A DNA stretch of 60,129 bases from an uncultured candidate division Zixibacteria bacterium (GTDB taxonomy: Bacteria; Zixibacteria; MSB-5A5; GN15; PGXB01): the NCBI GenBank assembly GCA_937925655.1, contig CALAMC010000030.1:1-60129 (forward strand). Reading direction: 5' to 3'. Position numbers and translations under genes: made by a program. Below, one piece after another: positions 18,030 to 27,112 of the stretch. How positions within the stretch are numbered: the stretch's first letter is position 1; the number at the start of each line of letters is the position of its first letter. The notes beneath the pieces were generated by a model. The model made no database searches. It saw only the letters and a program-made list of their open reading frames with translations, and was not told the DNA's origin.

Positions 18030-20708
18030 ATGACCGATGAAAACAAATCATATATGGAAAATGGTGAAAACGAAGAGGATCGCGAATGGTTTGAATCCCT
18101 GGATGAACTTTATGAATCCGGAGGTCCACAGCGGGTGCGTGATATTCTGTCCAAGCTTGCCGACCACGCCGCAAATTTTGGAATCCAGCCGGTTTGTTCC
18201 GATGAGTCGCCGTATATAAATACCATTTCCGCCGACAGACAGCCGGCCTATCCCGGAAATCGTGAAATTGAGCGGCGGATAAAAAGCATAATACGCTGGA
18301 ACGCCATGGCTATGGTCGTCAGGGCCAACCGGGCCGACAGCTCCATCGGCGGACACATTTCAACTTATGCCTCCAGCGCCACATTGTATGAAGTCGGTTT
18401 TAATCATTTCTTTCGAGGCAGAACCGATAAACATGACGGTGATATCGTCTATTTTCAGGGTCACGCTGCACCCGGTATCTATGCCCGGGCCTTTGTCGAA
18501 GGCCGGCTCAATGAAGAAAACCTGGAAAACTTCCGGCGCGAGATTGTTTCGCCGCACGGTCTGTCATCTTATCCCCATCCCTGGCTGATGCCGGAATTCT
18601 GGCAGTTTCCGACCGTGTCGATGGGACTGGGCCCGATCATGTCGATTTATCAGGCCCGCTTCAATAAGTACTTGGTTGACCGCGGTCTGAAAAAGCCCTC
18701 GGATTCGAAAGTCTGGGCCTTTCTGGGCGATGGTGAACTCGATGAGCCCGAATCACTGGGCGCGATCACGCTGGCTTCCCGTGAAAAACTCGATAACCTT
18801 ATCTTCGTCGTCAACTGCAACCTGCAGAGACTCGACGGCCCGGTCCGCGGCAATGGAAAAATAATTCAGGAACTGGAATCGATTTTCCGGGGCGCCGGGT
18901 GGAATGTCATCAAAGTCATCTGGGGTTCGGATTGGGATGCCCTTCTGGCCAAAGATAGCGACGGCCTTCTGGTGAAGCGCATGGGTGACTGCGTTGACGG
19001 GCAGTATCAGAAGTACACGGTCACCGGCGGCGATTATATCCGCAAGGATTTCTTCGGGACCGATCCACGCCTTCTGGATATGGTGAAAAACTATTCTGAC
19101 GAAAAACTTCAGAAGCTCCGTCGCGGCGGTCACGACCCCGAAAAAGTCTATGCGGCATACAAGGCCGCGGTCGAGCATAAAGGTGCACCAACCGTTATTC
19201 TGGCCAAAACTATCAAGGGCTATGGTCTGGGCGAGGCCGGCGAGGGCAAGAATATTACCCATCAGCAGAAAAAACTCAACGAACAGGAAATGCGCGAGTT
19301 TCGCAGTCGCTTCGGCATTCCCATTTCTGACAAAGACGTCGCCGACGCCCCGTTTTATCGTCCGCAGGAAGACAGCACCGAATATAAATATATCCGCGAG
19401 CGGCGCAACGCCCTGGGCGCCTTTCTCCCCGAGCGCAAAGTCACGGTCGAGCCGCTGAAAGTAAAAAAGAGTGATCTTTTTGATGAGTACTATGAAGGCA
19501 CCGGGGAACGTGAGGTTACCACGACTATGGTCCTCGTGCATATCATGTCAAAATTGCTCGATGATGAAAACGTGGGGAAATTTATTGTCCCCATTGTCCC
19601 CGATGAAGCGCGCACCTTCGGAATGGAATCGCTTTTCCGCAAGATCGGCATTTATGCCAGTCAGGGACAGAAATACGAACCGGTGGATCGGGAAAGTCTT
19701 CTTTATTACAGGGAAGCCAGAGACGGCGTCATACTTGAAGAAGGTATTACCGAGGCCGGGTCCATGTCGTCGTTTATAGCCGCGGGAACGGCTTACGCCA
19801 CGCACGGCATTAACATTATCCCCTTTTTCATTTATTATTCCATGTTCGGGTTTCAGCGCATTGGCGATCTGATCTGGGCGGCGGGAGATATGCAGGCCAA
19901 AGGCTTTCTTGTCGGCGGCACCAGTGGACGAACCACTCTGGCCGGAGAAGGTCTGCAGCATCAGGACGGGCAAAGTCACCTGTTTGCTTTGGCATTGCCG
20001 AATCTCAAGGCCTATGACCCGGCATTCGCCTACGAACTGGCCGTGATCGTGAAAAACGGCCTGCACCGGATGTATGAAAATCAGGAAAACCTGTTTTACT
20101 ATATCACCGTCATGAATGAATTTTATCGTATGCCGGTGATGCCAGAGGGAGTCGAAAACGGTATTTTGCGGGGGATGTATCGTTATCGGTCAGCATACGG
20201 CGATTCAAAAGGCTTTATGGCCCAACTGATGGGCAGCGGCGCCATTATGAACGAGGTTATCAAAGCCGCCGATATTCTTGAAAAAGACTACCATATTCCC
20301 GCCGAAATTTATTCGGTCACGAGTTATAAAGAGCTTTACAGCGATGCTATCGACGCCGAGCGCTGGAATATGCGCCATCCCGGGGAAACGCCCCGGTCGG
20401 CATATGTCAGCGAATGCTTGAAAAACGCCAAAGGGGTCTGTGTGGCCGCGACCGATTATGTTAAAGCAATTCCCAATTCTGTCGGCAAGTGGATCCCCGG
20501 CCGATTCATCGCTTTGGGCACGGATGGTTATGGACGTTCTGACGGGCGGGCGGCACTTCGAAATCATTTTGAAGTCGATGCCGCTCATATCGTCATGGCC
20601 GCGCTGTATGGTTTGGCTCTTGATGGATTCATCGATAAAAATATCGCGGGTAAGGCCTCGATCGATTTGAAAATAGACCCGGATAAAATCAACCCTCTTT
20701 TTGCGTAG
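18030..20708 (+). CDS. aceE: Pyruvate dehydrogenase E1 component, homodimeric type
   Basis: 892 residues, the usual length for AceE (about 885-890 in E. coli). Start ATG follows GGGAGA. The protein converts pyruvate with thiamine diphosphate and feeds an acetyl group to the lipoyl E2. Visible hallmarks: NRADSSIGGHISTYAS near residue 95, the cofactor-binding motif GDGELDEPES...CNLQRLDGPVRGN (about 234-275), FFGTDPRLL, TIKGYGLG and the C-terminal domain with SVTSYKELYSDA. No E2 (aceF) or lipoamide dehydrogenase lies in the window, so the partners must be elsewhere. The next gene (SRPBCC) follows after 15 bases and may be co-transcribed. Confidence 0.97.
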   Translation: MTDENKSYMENGENEEDREWFESLDELYESGGPQRVRDILSKLADHAANFGIQPVCSDESPYINTISADRQPAYPGNREIERRIKSIIRWNAMAMVVRANRADSSIGGHISTYASSATLYEVGFNHFFRGRTDKHDGDIVYFQGHAAPGIYARAFVEGRLNEENLENFRREIVSPHGLSSYPHPWLMPEFWQFPTVSMGLGPIMSIYQARFNKYLVDRGLKKPSDSKVWAFLGDGELDEPESLGAITLASREKLDNLIFVVNCNLQRLDGPVRGNGKIIQELESIFRGAGWNVIKVIWGSDWDALLAKDSDGLLVKRMGDCVDGQYQKYTVTGGDYIRKDFFGTDPRLLDMVKNYSDEKLQKLRRGGHDPEKVYAAYKAAVEHKGAPTVILAKTIKGYGLGEAGEGKNITHQQKKLNEQEMREFRSRFGIPISDKDVADAPFYRPQEDSTEYKYIRERRNALGAFLPERKVTVEPLKVKKSDLFDEYYEGTGEREVTTTMVLVHIMSKLLDDENVGKFIVPIVPDEARTFGMESLFRKIGIYASQGQKYEPVDRESLLYYREARDGVILEEGITEAGSMSSFIAAGTAYATHGINIIPFFIYYSMFGFQRIGDLIWAAGDMQAKGFLVGGTSGRTTLAGEGLQHQDGQSHLFALALPNLKAYDPAFAYELAVIVKNGLHRMYENQENLFYYITVMNEFYRMPVMPEGVENGILRGMYRYRSAYGDSKGFMAQLMGSGAIMNEVIKAADILEKDYHIPAEIYSVTSYKELYSDAIDAERWNMRHPGETPRSAYVSECLKNAKGVCVAATDYVKAIPNSVGKWIPGRFIALGTDGYGRSDGRAALRNHFEVDAAHIVMAALYGLALDGFIDKNIAGKASIDLKIDPDKINPLFA

Positions 20709-20723
20709 GCATATACGATAATT

Positions 20724-21182
20724 ATGAAACCATACCATATGCACCGCGAACAATTCGTGGAACGCCCCCTTGAAGAAGTCTTTGCCTTTTTTGAAAATCC
20801 TCAAAATCTGGCCCGGATAACGCCCGGTTCGGTCGGCTTCGAAATCCTGACACCACCACCGATTATCATGAAAGCCGGATTGATTCTCGATTATACCATC
20901 AAGGTTTTCGGGATGAGGATGCACTGGACGACCATGATCACCGATTATGAACCGCCGCACCGCTTCGCCGATGTCCAGCTCAAAGGGCCGTACGAATTCT
21001 GGCACCATACACATACGTTTGAATCCGTATCCGGGGGAACACTTATGACCGATGATATTCTTTATTTGATTCCCTACGGACCGCTGGGCAAAATCGCCAA
21101 CCTCCTGATGGTGAAACGGCAGCTTAAAAATATTTTCGATTACAGGGCCGCTGTGATTAAAGGCATCTTCGGTCCCGCCTGA
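20724..21182 (+). CDS. SRPBCC-family ligand-binding protein
   Basis: 152 residues, cytoplasmic, no signal peptide. The opening phrase HREQFVERPLEEVFAFFENPQNLARITP and later WTTMITDYEPPHRFADVQ and WHHTHTFE are typical of the START/Bet v1-like SRPBCC fold, which binds hydrophobic ligands in a cavity. Such proteins are often annotated as cyclase/dehydrase-like or as the ligand-binding part of SulA/YfcH fusions. It starts 15 bases after aceE, so it is probably in the same transcript, but no functional link is known. Confidence 0.85.
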   Translation: MKPYHMHREQFVERPLEEVFAFFENPQNLARITPGSVGFEILTPPPIIMKAGLILDYTIKVFGMRMHWTTMITDYEPPHRFADVQLKGPYEFWHHTHTFESVSGGTLMTDDILYLIPYGPLGKIANLLMVKRQLKNIFDYRAAVIKGIFGPA

Positions 21183-21284
21183 AGTCATTATTTCATCCGC
21201 ACCGTTATTACTTCTTTATTTTTGGTCTTATTTTTATTTTCTTGATTAGTAAATGTATGATTGATAAAGACCGGGGAGAATAAT

Positions 21285-22643
21285 ATGCAAGCTGTCAACC
21301 CCGCTACCGGGGAAATCATTAAAGAGTATCCCGAACACTCTGCCGCCCGGGCGGCCGAAATAATCGAGGAAGCGCACCGCGAATTTTTATCGTGGCGCCA
21401 AACCGATTTTGCGCACCGGCGGACCCTTATGCACAACGCGGCCCACGTCCTGCGTGAAGGAAAAGAAGATTGCGCCCTCATGATTTCGACCGAAATGGGC
21501 AAAATCATTTCGGAGTCACGGGCCGAAGTTGAAAAATGCGCCTGGGTATGCGAGTACTATGCCGATAATGCCGAAAAATTCCTGGCCGATGAAATAATCC
21601 CGACCGATGCCTCGCGCAGTTTTGTGGCGTTTCAGCCGCTGGGGGTGATACTGGCGGTCATGCCCTGGAACTTTCCCTTCTGGCAGGTTTTCCGGTTTGC
21701 CGCCCCCGCCCTTATGGCTGGGAATGCCGGGGTCCTCAAGCACGCCTCCAATGTTCCGGGCTCGGCACTGGTCATCGAAGAAATTTTCCGCAAAGCCGGT
21801 TTTCCGCCCAACCTGTTTCGAACCTTGATGATTTCGTCGGGCCTGGTCGAGGACGTCATAAGAAACGACCGCATCAAGGCGGTGTCGCTCACCGGGAGTG
21901 AACCGGCCGGGATGGCCGTGGCCGCAGCGGCCGGCCGTGAAATTAAAAAAACTCTGCTCGAACTCGGCGGCTCGGATCCGTACATCGTTCTCGAAGACGC
22001 CGATCTTCCGGCCTGTGTGAAAACCTCGGTGACCGCGCGCATGATCAACGCCGGACAGAGTTGCATCGCCGCCAAACGTTTTATTGTGGTCGAAAGTATT
22101 GTCCGTAAATTCGAGCAAATGCAAAAAGAATTAATGGAATCCCTCAAGGTCGGCGACCCGTTGGATGAAAAAAACCAGGTGGGGCCGCTGGCCCGCCCCG
22201 ATTTGCGAGATGAACTCGAAGTTCAGGTGCAAAAATCAATTAAAATGGGAGCGCGGTTACTGTGTGGCGGGAAGAAGATTGCCGGGCCGGGCGCTTTCTA
22301 TGAGCCAACCGTCCTGACCGATGTCAAAAAAGGGATGCCGGTTTACCATGAAGAAACATTCGGCCCGGTCGCGGCCATTATCCCGGTCCGCGATATGGAA
22401 GAAGCCATTGAAGTGGCCAATGATTCCGCGTTTGGACTGGGTGGTTCGGTCTGGTCACGGGATCTCGCCAGAGCCGAGGAAGTGGCCCGCCGGGTGGAAA
22501 CCGGTGCCATGTTTGTTAATGGTTTGACTAAATCCGACCCGCGACTGCCATTCGGGGGGATAAAGAAATCCGGTTATGGACGGGAACTGTCGCCTTTCGG
22601 TATCAGGGAATTTGTCAATATCAAAACCATCTGGATCGCATGA
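21285..22643 (+). CDS. NAD(P)-dependent succinate-semialdehyde dehydrogenase-like aldehyde dehydrogenase
   Basis: 452 residues from ATG at 21285, supported by a GGGGAGAA ribosome site; an earlier in-frame start at 21261 lacks one. Aldehyde dehydrogenase hallmarks are complete: Asn129 in MPWNFPF, Glu226 in LLELGGSDP, Cys260 in GQSCIAAKRF, and the C-terminal PFGGIKKSGYGRELS. The short length (about 450) and the EYYADNAEKFLADE/MPWNFPFWQVFRF pattern match the GabD/Sad-like succinate-semialdehyde dehydrogenases, which oxidise succinate semialdehyde to succinate. Other small aldehydes are possible substrates. It ends at a strong shared terminator. Confidence 0.93.
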   Translation: MQAVNPATGEIIKEYPEHSAARAAEIIEEAHREFLSWRQTDFAHRRTLMHNAAHVLREGKEDCALMISTEMGKIISESRAEVEKCAWVCEYYADNAEKFLADEIIPTDASRSFVAFQPLGVILAVMPWNFPFWQVFRFAAPALMAGNAGVLKHASNVPGSALVIEEIFRKAGFPPNLFRTLMISSGLVEDVIRNDRIKAVSLTGSEPAGMAVAAAAGREIKKTLLELGGSDPYIVLEDADLPACVKTSVTARMINAGQSCIAAKRFIVVESIVRKFEQMQKELMESLKVGDPLDEKNQVGPLARPDLRDELEVQVQKSIKMGARLLCGGKKIAGPGAFYEPTVLTDVKKGMPVYHEETFGPVAAIIPVRDMEEAIEVANDSAFGLGGSVWSRDLARAEEVARRVETGAMFVNGLTKSDPRLPFGGIKKSGYGRELSPFGIREFVNIKTIWIA

Positions 22644-22652
22644 AGGTGAAAT

Positions 22653-22687
22653 AAAAAAGCCCCGTCGAAGGGCGGGGCATTTTTTAT
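22653..22687 (+). terminator. Bidirectional intrinsic terminator between convergent genes
   Basis: GCCCCG (22659-22664) pairs with CGGGGC (22673-22678); the stem has an A-run on the left and a T-run on the right, so it can stop both the aldehyde dehydrogenase transcript and the opposing M6 protease transcript (stop at 22700). Confidence 0.85.
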
Positions 22688-22699
22688 TCAAAATCGATT

Positions 22700-25330
22700 C
22701 TATCGCAGTGTCCCACAGGAGCCCTGCCAGCTCGTGCATTCACACGGCGACGGGCCGTCTTCGTATAAATCGGCAATAAGATAAAGAATATCCAAAAGGT
22801 TGACAGTGCAGTCGCAATTGGCGTCGCCGGAACAAACGGGGTACGGTTTGGGATCTGGACCACTCTCATAAATGTCCGCAATTAAGTAAAGAATATCCAG
22901 CAGGTTAACTGGGGCATTACCGTTGGCATTGCCCGGAATACAATCACATACGGGAGGATTATCTTCATCGAAAAAGTCAAGAATGCGCGCCATAATCGAA
23001 TCGCGCTTGTCGTAGCCACCAAAATCATTGGAAATATCCTCGTAACCCCAGGCAAAAAAGACGACTTTATAATCGCCCGCGTATGAAACCGCCGAAGTCG
23101 GGCCGCCTTCATACTTGAACATTGCCTGCCCGCCATTAATCGGATTAATGGAACTGCCCTTCATGTAATCCTGATGGGCATAACTGGTATAGCGCACACT
23201 CAAACCCTCGGCGATTGACCCCGGCAAACCCTCATGCACCAGTCCGAAATAATAACCTCCGTAGGTGGCGTGCAAGTAATCATTGAGGAAAGAGGGGTCT
23301 TCGACGTTGAGTTCCGAAGCAATCATTTGGCCCGTAAGAAACAACTTGCCGCCGCCGTCCAAATATGCCTTCATGGCGGCAATATCGCCCGCCTGCAAAA
23401 GATTCGACGAGGTATCGCCGGTAAACCAGATGACGACTTCATAGGCGCTCAATTCACCTGCCGTAGGCGCACCCTGCGACAACTGCGTCCAGGTTCTCGA
23501 CGGAACACCTGCATTATAGAGGTCGGCATAAAAGATTTCCTCAAAGTTATCGCCACGATCATCATCGACGATTAAAAATCGGGGCGTGCCGACTATATGC
23601 TCGAATGAATACGTCTGCTCAAAAATGCCGCCGTTGGCGGTTATCTCCACAAAAAAGGTGTCAAAGCGGGCATCGGCCGGGTTGGGAATAGTGAATGTTA
23701 TAGGTTCGCCAAGGTTATTGGTTTTAGCCCCGTTACCGGGAATGCTTGCTTTATATACCGATTGATTTCCGAAAGTAATTTCCGGGTTGGTGGTGGTCAT
23801 GTTTATTGTGGCGTTAGTGGCGGCCAGCCACGCATTTTGAAGGAAGAAATAGAATTCAATTGTCTCACCCGGGTCGAAATTGCCGTCGGCATTGGCGTCG
23901 TTGAAAAAGGACGAATCCAAAACCAGATTGGGTCGCGACCAGGTTACGTCCAGATTGGCCGTCATCAGGGAGTCCGAATTGGAAATATCCCAGACGGATA
24001 CCTGGGTTATGGCTCCCGAATAACTGCGGCTGTTGGGAACGGTAAGATCATCAAAAGAGCGAACATTGCTGCTGCCGGGATAAGGGTCGCCGGCGTCGCT
24101 TGAGCCCGCACCCCATTCCAGGTCGAACTCACCGTCGGCCTGTTCCAATGCGACATGATAATGATTAGGATCATAGTTGCCCCAGCGCGAGTCATCGACA
24201 TGATATATAAGCAAGCCTTCGCCATACAAGGCCTGGTCGAAACCGACTTTCTGACGATTTTCCACAAGGAAATACTGATACCCGGAATAAGAACCGCCGG
24301 CCCAAAGTTTGTATATAATCGGTTCCGATTGAACCTGCGGGAATTCGACGTCCGTCATATTGCTTAAAACCGGGGTGGCCGATGCGAAACCGAGATATAC
24401 CCGGCTCCAAGCGTCCAGATGCGAAGGCCGCCGCGACGCTCCATTATAACTGCCGCTGGCCATCAAAGACCAGCGACCCAGACCGTCGGATGTCGATGGC
24501 GAGCCGTCTATATCGTAAAGGTCAGGAAGACCCAATACGTGGCCGTATTCATGGCAAAAAACCCCGATGGGCGAAATTGTGGCCGAGGAGGCAGATTCTT
24601 CCGGTTCCATTGAATAAGCATTCACCCGAACGCCATCGACCCATACGTCGCTGGGCAGGTTCCATTGATGCGAATGTATTTCATTGACGTTGCCGGATTC
24701 TTCATAACCGCTTCCGGCATGGACAACAAACAAACCGTCAACATAGCCATCGGAGCCGCCAATATTATCGAAAATGGAAAAATCCACGGTGGCGTCGGCG
24801 GCCAGGACGGCATCGCGGGTCAGCCCCTGGGCGTTTTGCGGATATGAACCAAAACCCTTCTGGCCGTTGACATAATAGGCATAGGTTTGGGGCATGCGAA
24901 ACCAGCCATAAACCACACCGCTAATGAAGAAGTTGCCGTAAGAATTTTCCAGATAAAATTCGGTCATGGAACCGGTGGGATTGAGCCCCTGGGAAAACAA
25001 GACCGAGTCGAACTGCGACGGAGTGGCCGCTACCGCGCCGCCGGTATAAGGATTATCGGAGAAATCTACCAATAATACCAGAACATGCACCGTATCGACA
25101 ACGCCGTTGTCACCCAGAGCCCGGATTTGATTGGCACGCGTCTGTGCCGGGTTGCTTATGCCCCGGGCACGGTCAAGTATATCACGGGCGACGTACTCGT
25201 CCCATTTGCCCTCGGCAATAAGAGCGGCCTTGACATCGGGGTGTAAACTGTGGCCAAAAATCGGAGCGCTTGATAAAAGAATTAATAAAACGCATAAGGT
25301 TGAAAACTTGCCGATCACTTTTGAATTCAT
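22700..25330 (-). CDS. Secreted M6-family (immune inhibitor A-like) metalloprotease with C-terminal dockerin
   Basis: 876 residues from ATG at 25330, preceded at proper spacing by AAAGGA; an ATG nine bases upstream sits right on that site. The signal peptide is about residues 1-26. The zinc site HEYGHVLGLPD gives His260, Glu261, His264 and Asp270 as ligands or catalyst, the M6/gametolysin pattern. The catalytic domain is about 75-400. Later regions hold a carbohydrate/adhesion-like beta domain and a ThuA- or glutamine-amidotransferase-like segment (DDDRGDNFEEIFYADLYNAG and VVIWFTGDTSS). The C-terminus has two dockerin repeats whose calcium loops are degenerate (NANGNAPVN and DANCDCTVN). It probably digests extracellular proteins. 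It has a consensus sigma70 promoter upstream and is divergent from the FG-GAP protein. Confidence 0.93.
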   Translation of the reverse strand: MNSKVIGKFSTLCVLLILLSSAPIFGHSLHPDVKAALIAEGKWDEYVARDILDRARGISNPAQTRANQIRALGDNGVVDTVHVLVLLVDFSDNPYTGGAVAATPSQFDSVLFSQGLNPTGSMTEFYLENSYGNFFISGVVYGWFRMPQTYAYYVNGQKGFGSYPQNAQGLTRDAVLAADATVDFSIFDNIGGSDGYVDGLFVVHAGSGYEESGNVNEIHSHQWNLPSDVWVDGVRVNAYSMEPEESASSATISPIGVFCHEYGHVLGLPDLYDIDGSPSTSDGLGRWSLMASGSYNGASRRPSHLDAWSRVYLGFASATPVLSNMTDVEFPQVQSEPIIYKLWAGGSYSGYQYFLVENRQKVGFDQALYGEGLLIYHVDDSRWGNYDPNHYHVALEQADGEFDLEWGAGSSDAGDPYPGSSNVRSFDDLTVPNSRSYSGAITQVSVWDISNSDSLMTANLDVTWSRPNLVLDSSFFNDANADGNFDPGETIEFYFFLQNAWLAATNATINMTTTNPEITFGNQSVYKASIPGNGAKTNNLGEPITFTIPNPADARFDTFFVEITANGGIFEQTYSFEHIVGTPRFLIVDDDRGDNFEEIFYADLYNAGVPSRTWTQLSQGAPTAGELSAYEVVIWFTGDTSSNLLQAGDIAAMKAYLDGGGKLFLTGQMIASELNVEDPSFLNDYLHATYGGYYFGLVHEGLPGSIAEGLSVRYTSYAHQDYMKGSSINPINGGQAMFKYEGGPTSAVSYAGDYKVVFFAWGYEDISNDFGGYDKRDSIMARILDFFDEDNPPVCDCIPGNANGNAPVNLLDILYLIADIYESGPDPKPYPVCSGDANCDCTVNLLDILYLIADLYEDGPSPCECTSWQGSCGTLR

Positions 25331-25457
25331 GGATGCCATTCCTTTAAATTGTTATTCGCCTTTTGGCGCAGTATTTTCCAATCTGTAAAACCGGTAAAGG
25401 GTTGCGAAGGTTCTAATCAAACAACCTTTCGGTGTGAAAATCTTGGCGGTATACAAT

Positions 25458-25485
25458 ATTATATTAGCTTTTTGGAAAATGTCAA
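25458..25485 (-). promoter_or_regulatory. Consensus sigma70-type promoter of the M6 protease gene
   Basis: On the minus strand TTGACA (25480-25485) and TATAAT (25458-25463) are both perfect, with a 16-base spacer. The predicted RNA start near 25451 leaves a leader of about 120 bases. Confidence 0.75.
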
Positions 25486-25533
25486 TTAATCATTGTTAGT
25501 CAGCATCGTTCAAAATCTCGTCTATTTGCAGTA

Positions 25534-25563
25534 TTGACATTCCCATCGTAAGGCATATATTAT
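25534..25563 (+). promoter_or_regulatory. Probable sigma70-type promoter of the FG-GAP dockerin gene
   Basis: TTGACA (25534-25539) is followed by TATATT (25556-25561) at 16 bases or TATTAT (25558-25563) at 18 bases, each one mismatch from consensus. It lies 50 bases before the next start codon and is back to back with the M6 promoter. Confidence 0.6.
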
Positions 25564-25618
25564 CTATACCGGTTTACTTGCCGCCGTTATAATTCGTTTG
25601 GCAATAACGGGATATATA

Positions 25619-26926
25619 ATGAAACCCGCGCTATTTACATTGTTTATCGGTTTATGGGTGACTTTTTCCACTTCTCTCGCCCAAGACGGCATTTTTTCTG
25701 AGCCCGACTTCCATGGCGCCGGATCCTTCCCGCGCGATATTATATCAAAAGATTTCAATAACGATGGATTACCGGATATCGCCATCGCCAATTCCGGAGA
25801 TAATGAAATTATGGTGCTATTGAATACCGGGAATGGCTCGTTCATTGTTTCAGATATCTGTTCTGCCGGGACCTACCCGGTTTCGATCTGCGCCGGATTA
25901 CTCAACAATGATACCCATATTGATCTGGCCTGCGCCAATCACAGCAGTAACAGCGTTTCGGTATTCTGGGGACTGGGTGGAGGGCAATTCGGGGAAGCCT
26001 TCACTCATGGTGCCGGAAACATGCCACGTTCGCTTTGTGCGGCCGATTTCGACCGCGATGGCCATATCGACTTGGCCTCGGCCAATACCCAGTCTAATGA
26101 CGTTTCGATTTTCCATAACCAGGGGGGCGGTGTCTTTTATCCGGCCATATCTCATTCCGTCGGCGGCAGTCCCACCTCCGTGGTGGCGGCCAATCTTGAC
26201 CGGACAAGAGGCGAAGACCTTATCCTGGCCAACTATAACCCCGGCATGATTTCGGTGATGTTTAATCACGGCGACGCTTTTTTTGACCCGCCGTTGAATC
26301 ACGCCGCAGGGACCGGGCCCTATGCCCTCGCGGCGGGATACATAGACGGCAATAATACCATCGATTTGGCTATTGCCAACTATGACGGTAATTCGATTTC
26401 GATAATACTCAATAACGGCGACAGCACATTTGCTCCCGCCGTCGATTATGAAGTGGGGCAATGGCCGGCCGATATCTGTCTTCTGGATATCGACTTCGAC
26501 GGTAATCTCGATGTCGTGACAGCCAACAGCCTTTCAGACGATATTACCGTGCTTTTAAATCAGGGCGACGGAACATTTGTCTTTGCCGCTGCTTATCCCG
26601 CCGGAGATTGCCCGGTGGCAATATGTACCGGTGATTTCGACGGTAATCATAATATTGACCTGGCAGTGGCCAATTTCTGGGATAATAACTTCGCGATTTT
26701 CCTTAATCTTACCAATGGCAATTTTATTTGCGGTGATTGCAATGACGACGAGAATGTGAATCTTCTCGATATTCTGTATCTGATCGATAATATCTATGGC
26801 AATGGTCCGGAACCGACACCGCCGGAAGCAGGCGATGTCAATTCCGACCATAATTTAAACCTTTTGGATATATTATATCTTATAGCTTCCATCTATGGCG
26901 ATGGGGCGGATCCCGTGTGCCCATAA
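25619..26926 (+). CDS. Secreted FG-GAP/VCBS repeat protein with C-terminal dockerin
   Basis: 435 residues from ATG at 25619; a TTG 21 bases earlier has no support. The signal peptide is about 1-21. Residues 25-370 are about seven repeats of roughly 48 residues with phrases like DFNNDGLPDIAIANSGDNEIMVLLN and DFDRDGHIDLASAN: calcium-binding FG-GAP repeats that build a beta-propeller. The C-terminus (about 372-435) is a two-repeat dockerin (CNDDENVNLLDILYLI, VNSDHNLNLLDILYLI). It is probably an extracellular binding or adhesion protein; no enzyme domain is visible. It is divergent from the M6 protease gene and shares the dockerin type. Confidence 0.9.
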   Translation: MKPALFTLFIGLWVTFSTSLAQDGIFSEPDFHGAGSFPRDIISKDFNNDGLPDIAIANSGDNEIMVLLNTGNGSFIVSDICSAGTYPVSICAGLLNNDTHIDLACANHSSNSVSVFWGLGGGQFGEAFTHGAGNMPRSLCAADFDRDGHIDLASANTQSNDVSIFHNQGGGVFYPAISHSVGGSPTSVVAANLDRTRGEDLILANYNPGMISVMFNHGDAFFDPPLNHAAGTGPYALAAGYIDGNNTIDLAIANYDGNSISIILNNGDSTFAPAVDYEVGQWPADICLLDIDFDGNLDVVTANSLSDDITVLLNQGDGTFVFAAAYPAGDCPVAICTGDFDGNHNIDLAVANFWDNNFAIFLNLTNGNFICGDCNDDENVNLLDILYLIDNIYGNGPEPTPPEAGDVNSDHNLNLLDILYLIASIYGDGADPVCP

Positions 26927-27029
26927 GTCGGTTTTAGAAAATTTGTTGACAATATTATATGTAGTCCAATTTAGGAATTCATATGATATTATTGTACAAT
27001 AAGTTATAAATATGTTAAATTTGGCAAAC

Positions 27030-27072
27030 GTGAAATAATTCACTTGACAAATTTTGTTATAAATCTTATCAT
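27030..27072 (+). promoter_or_regulatory. Promoter with abutting GTGA-N6-TCAC palindrome, upstream of the Rrf2 gene
   Basis: GTGAAATAATTCAC (27030-27043) is directly followed by the -35 box TTGACA (27044-27049), a 17-base spacer and TATCAT (27067-27072). The palindrome has Crp/Fnr-like geometry, although the outer T/A bases of the Crp consensus are absent. The same arrangement recurs upstream of the ArsR gene. A second small inverted repeat AATATT-N5-AATATT (27093-27109), just before the start codon, could be an Rrf2 autoregulatory site. Confidence 0.7.
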
Positions 27073-27112
27073 TTTACTAATAATAAGCGTTCAATATTTT
27101 GAGAATATTAAT

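Noticed and set aside
19000..19541. A long open frame opposite aceE
   Set aside because: It lies antisense to conserved AceE codons and shows no domain or start signal.
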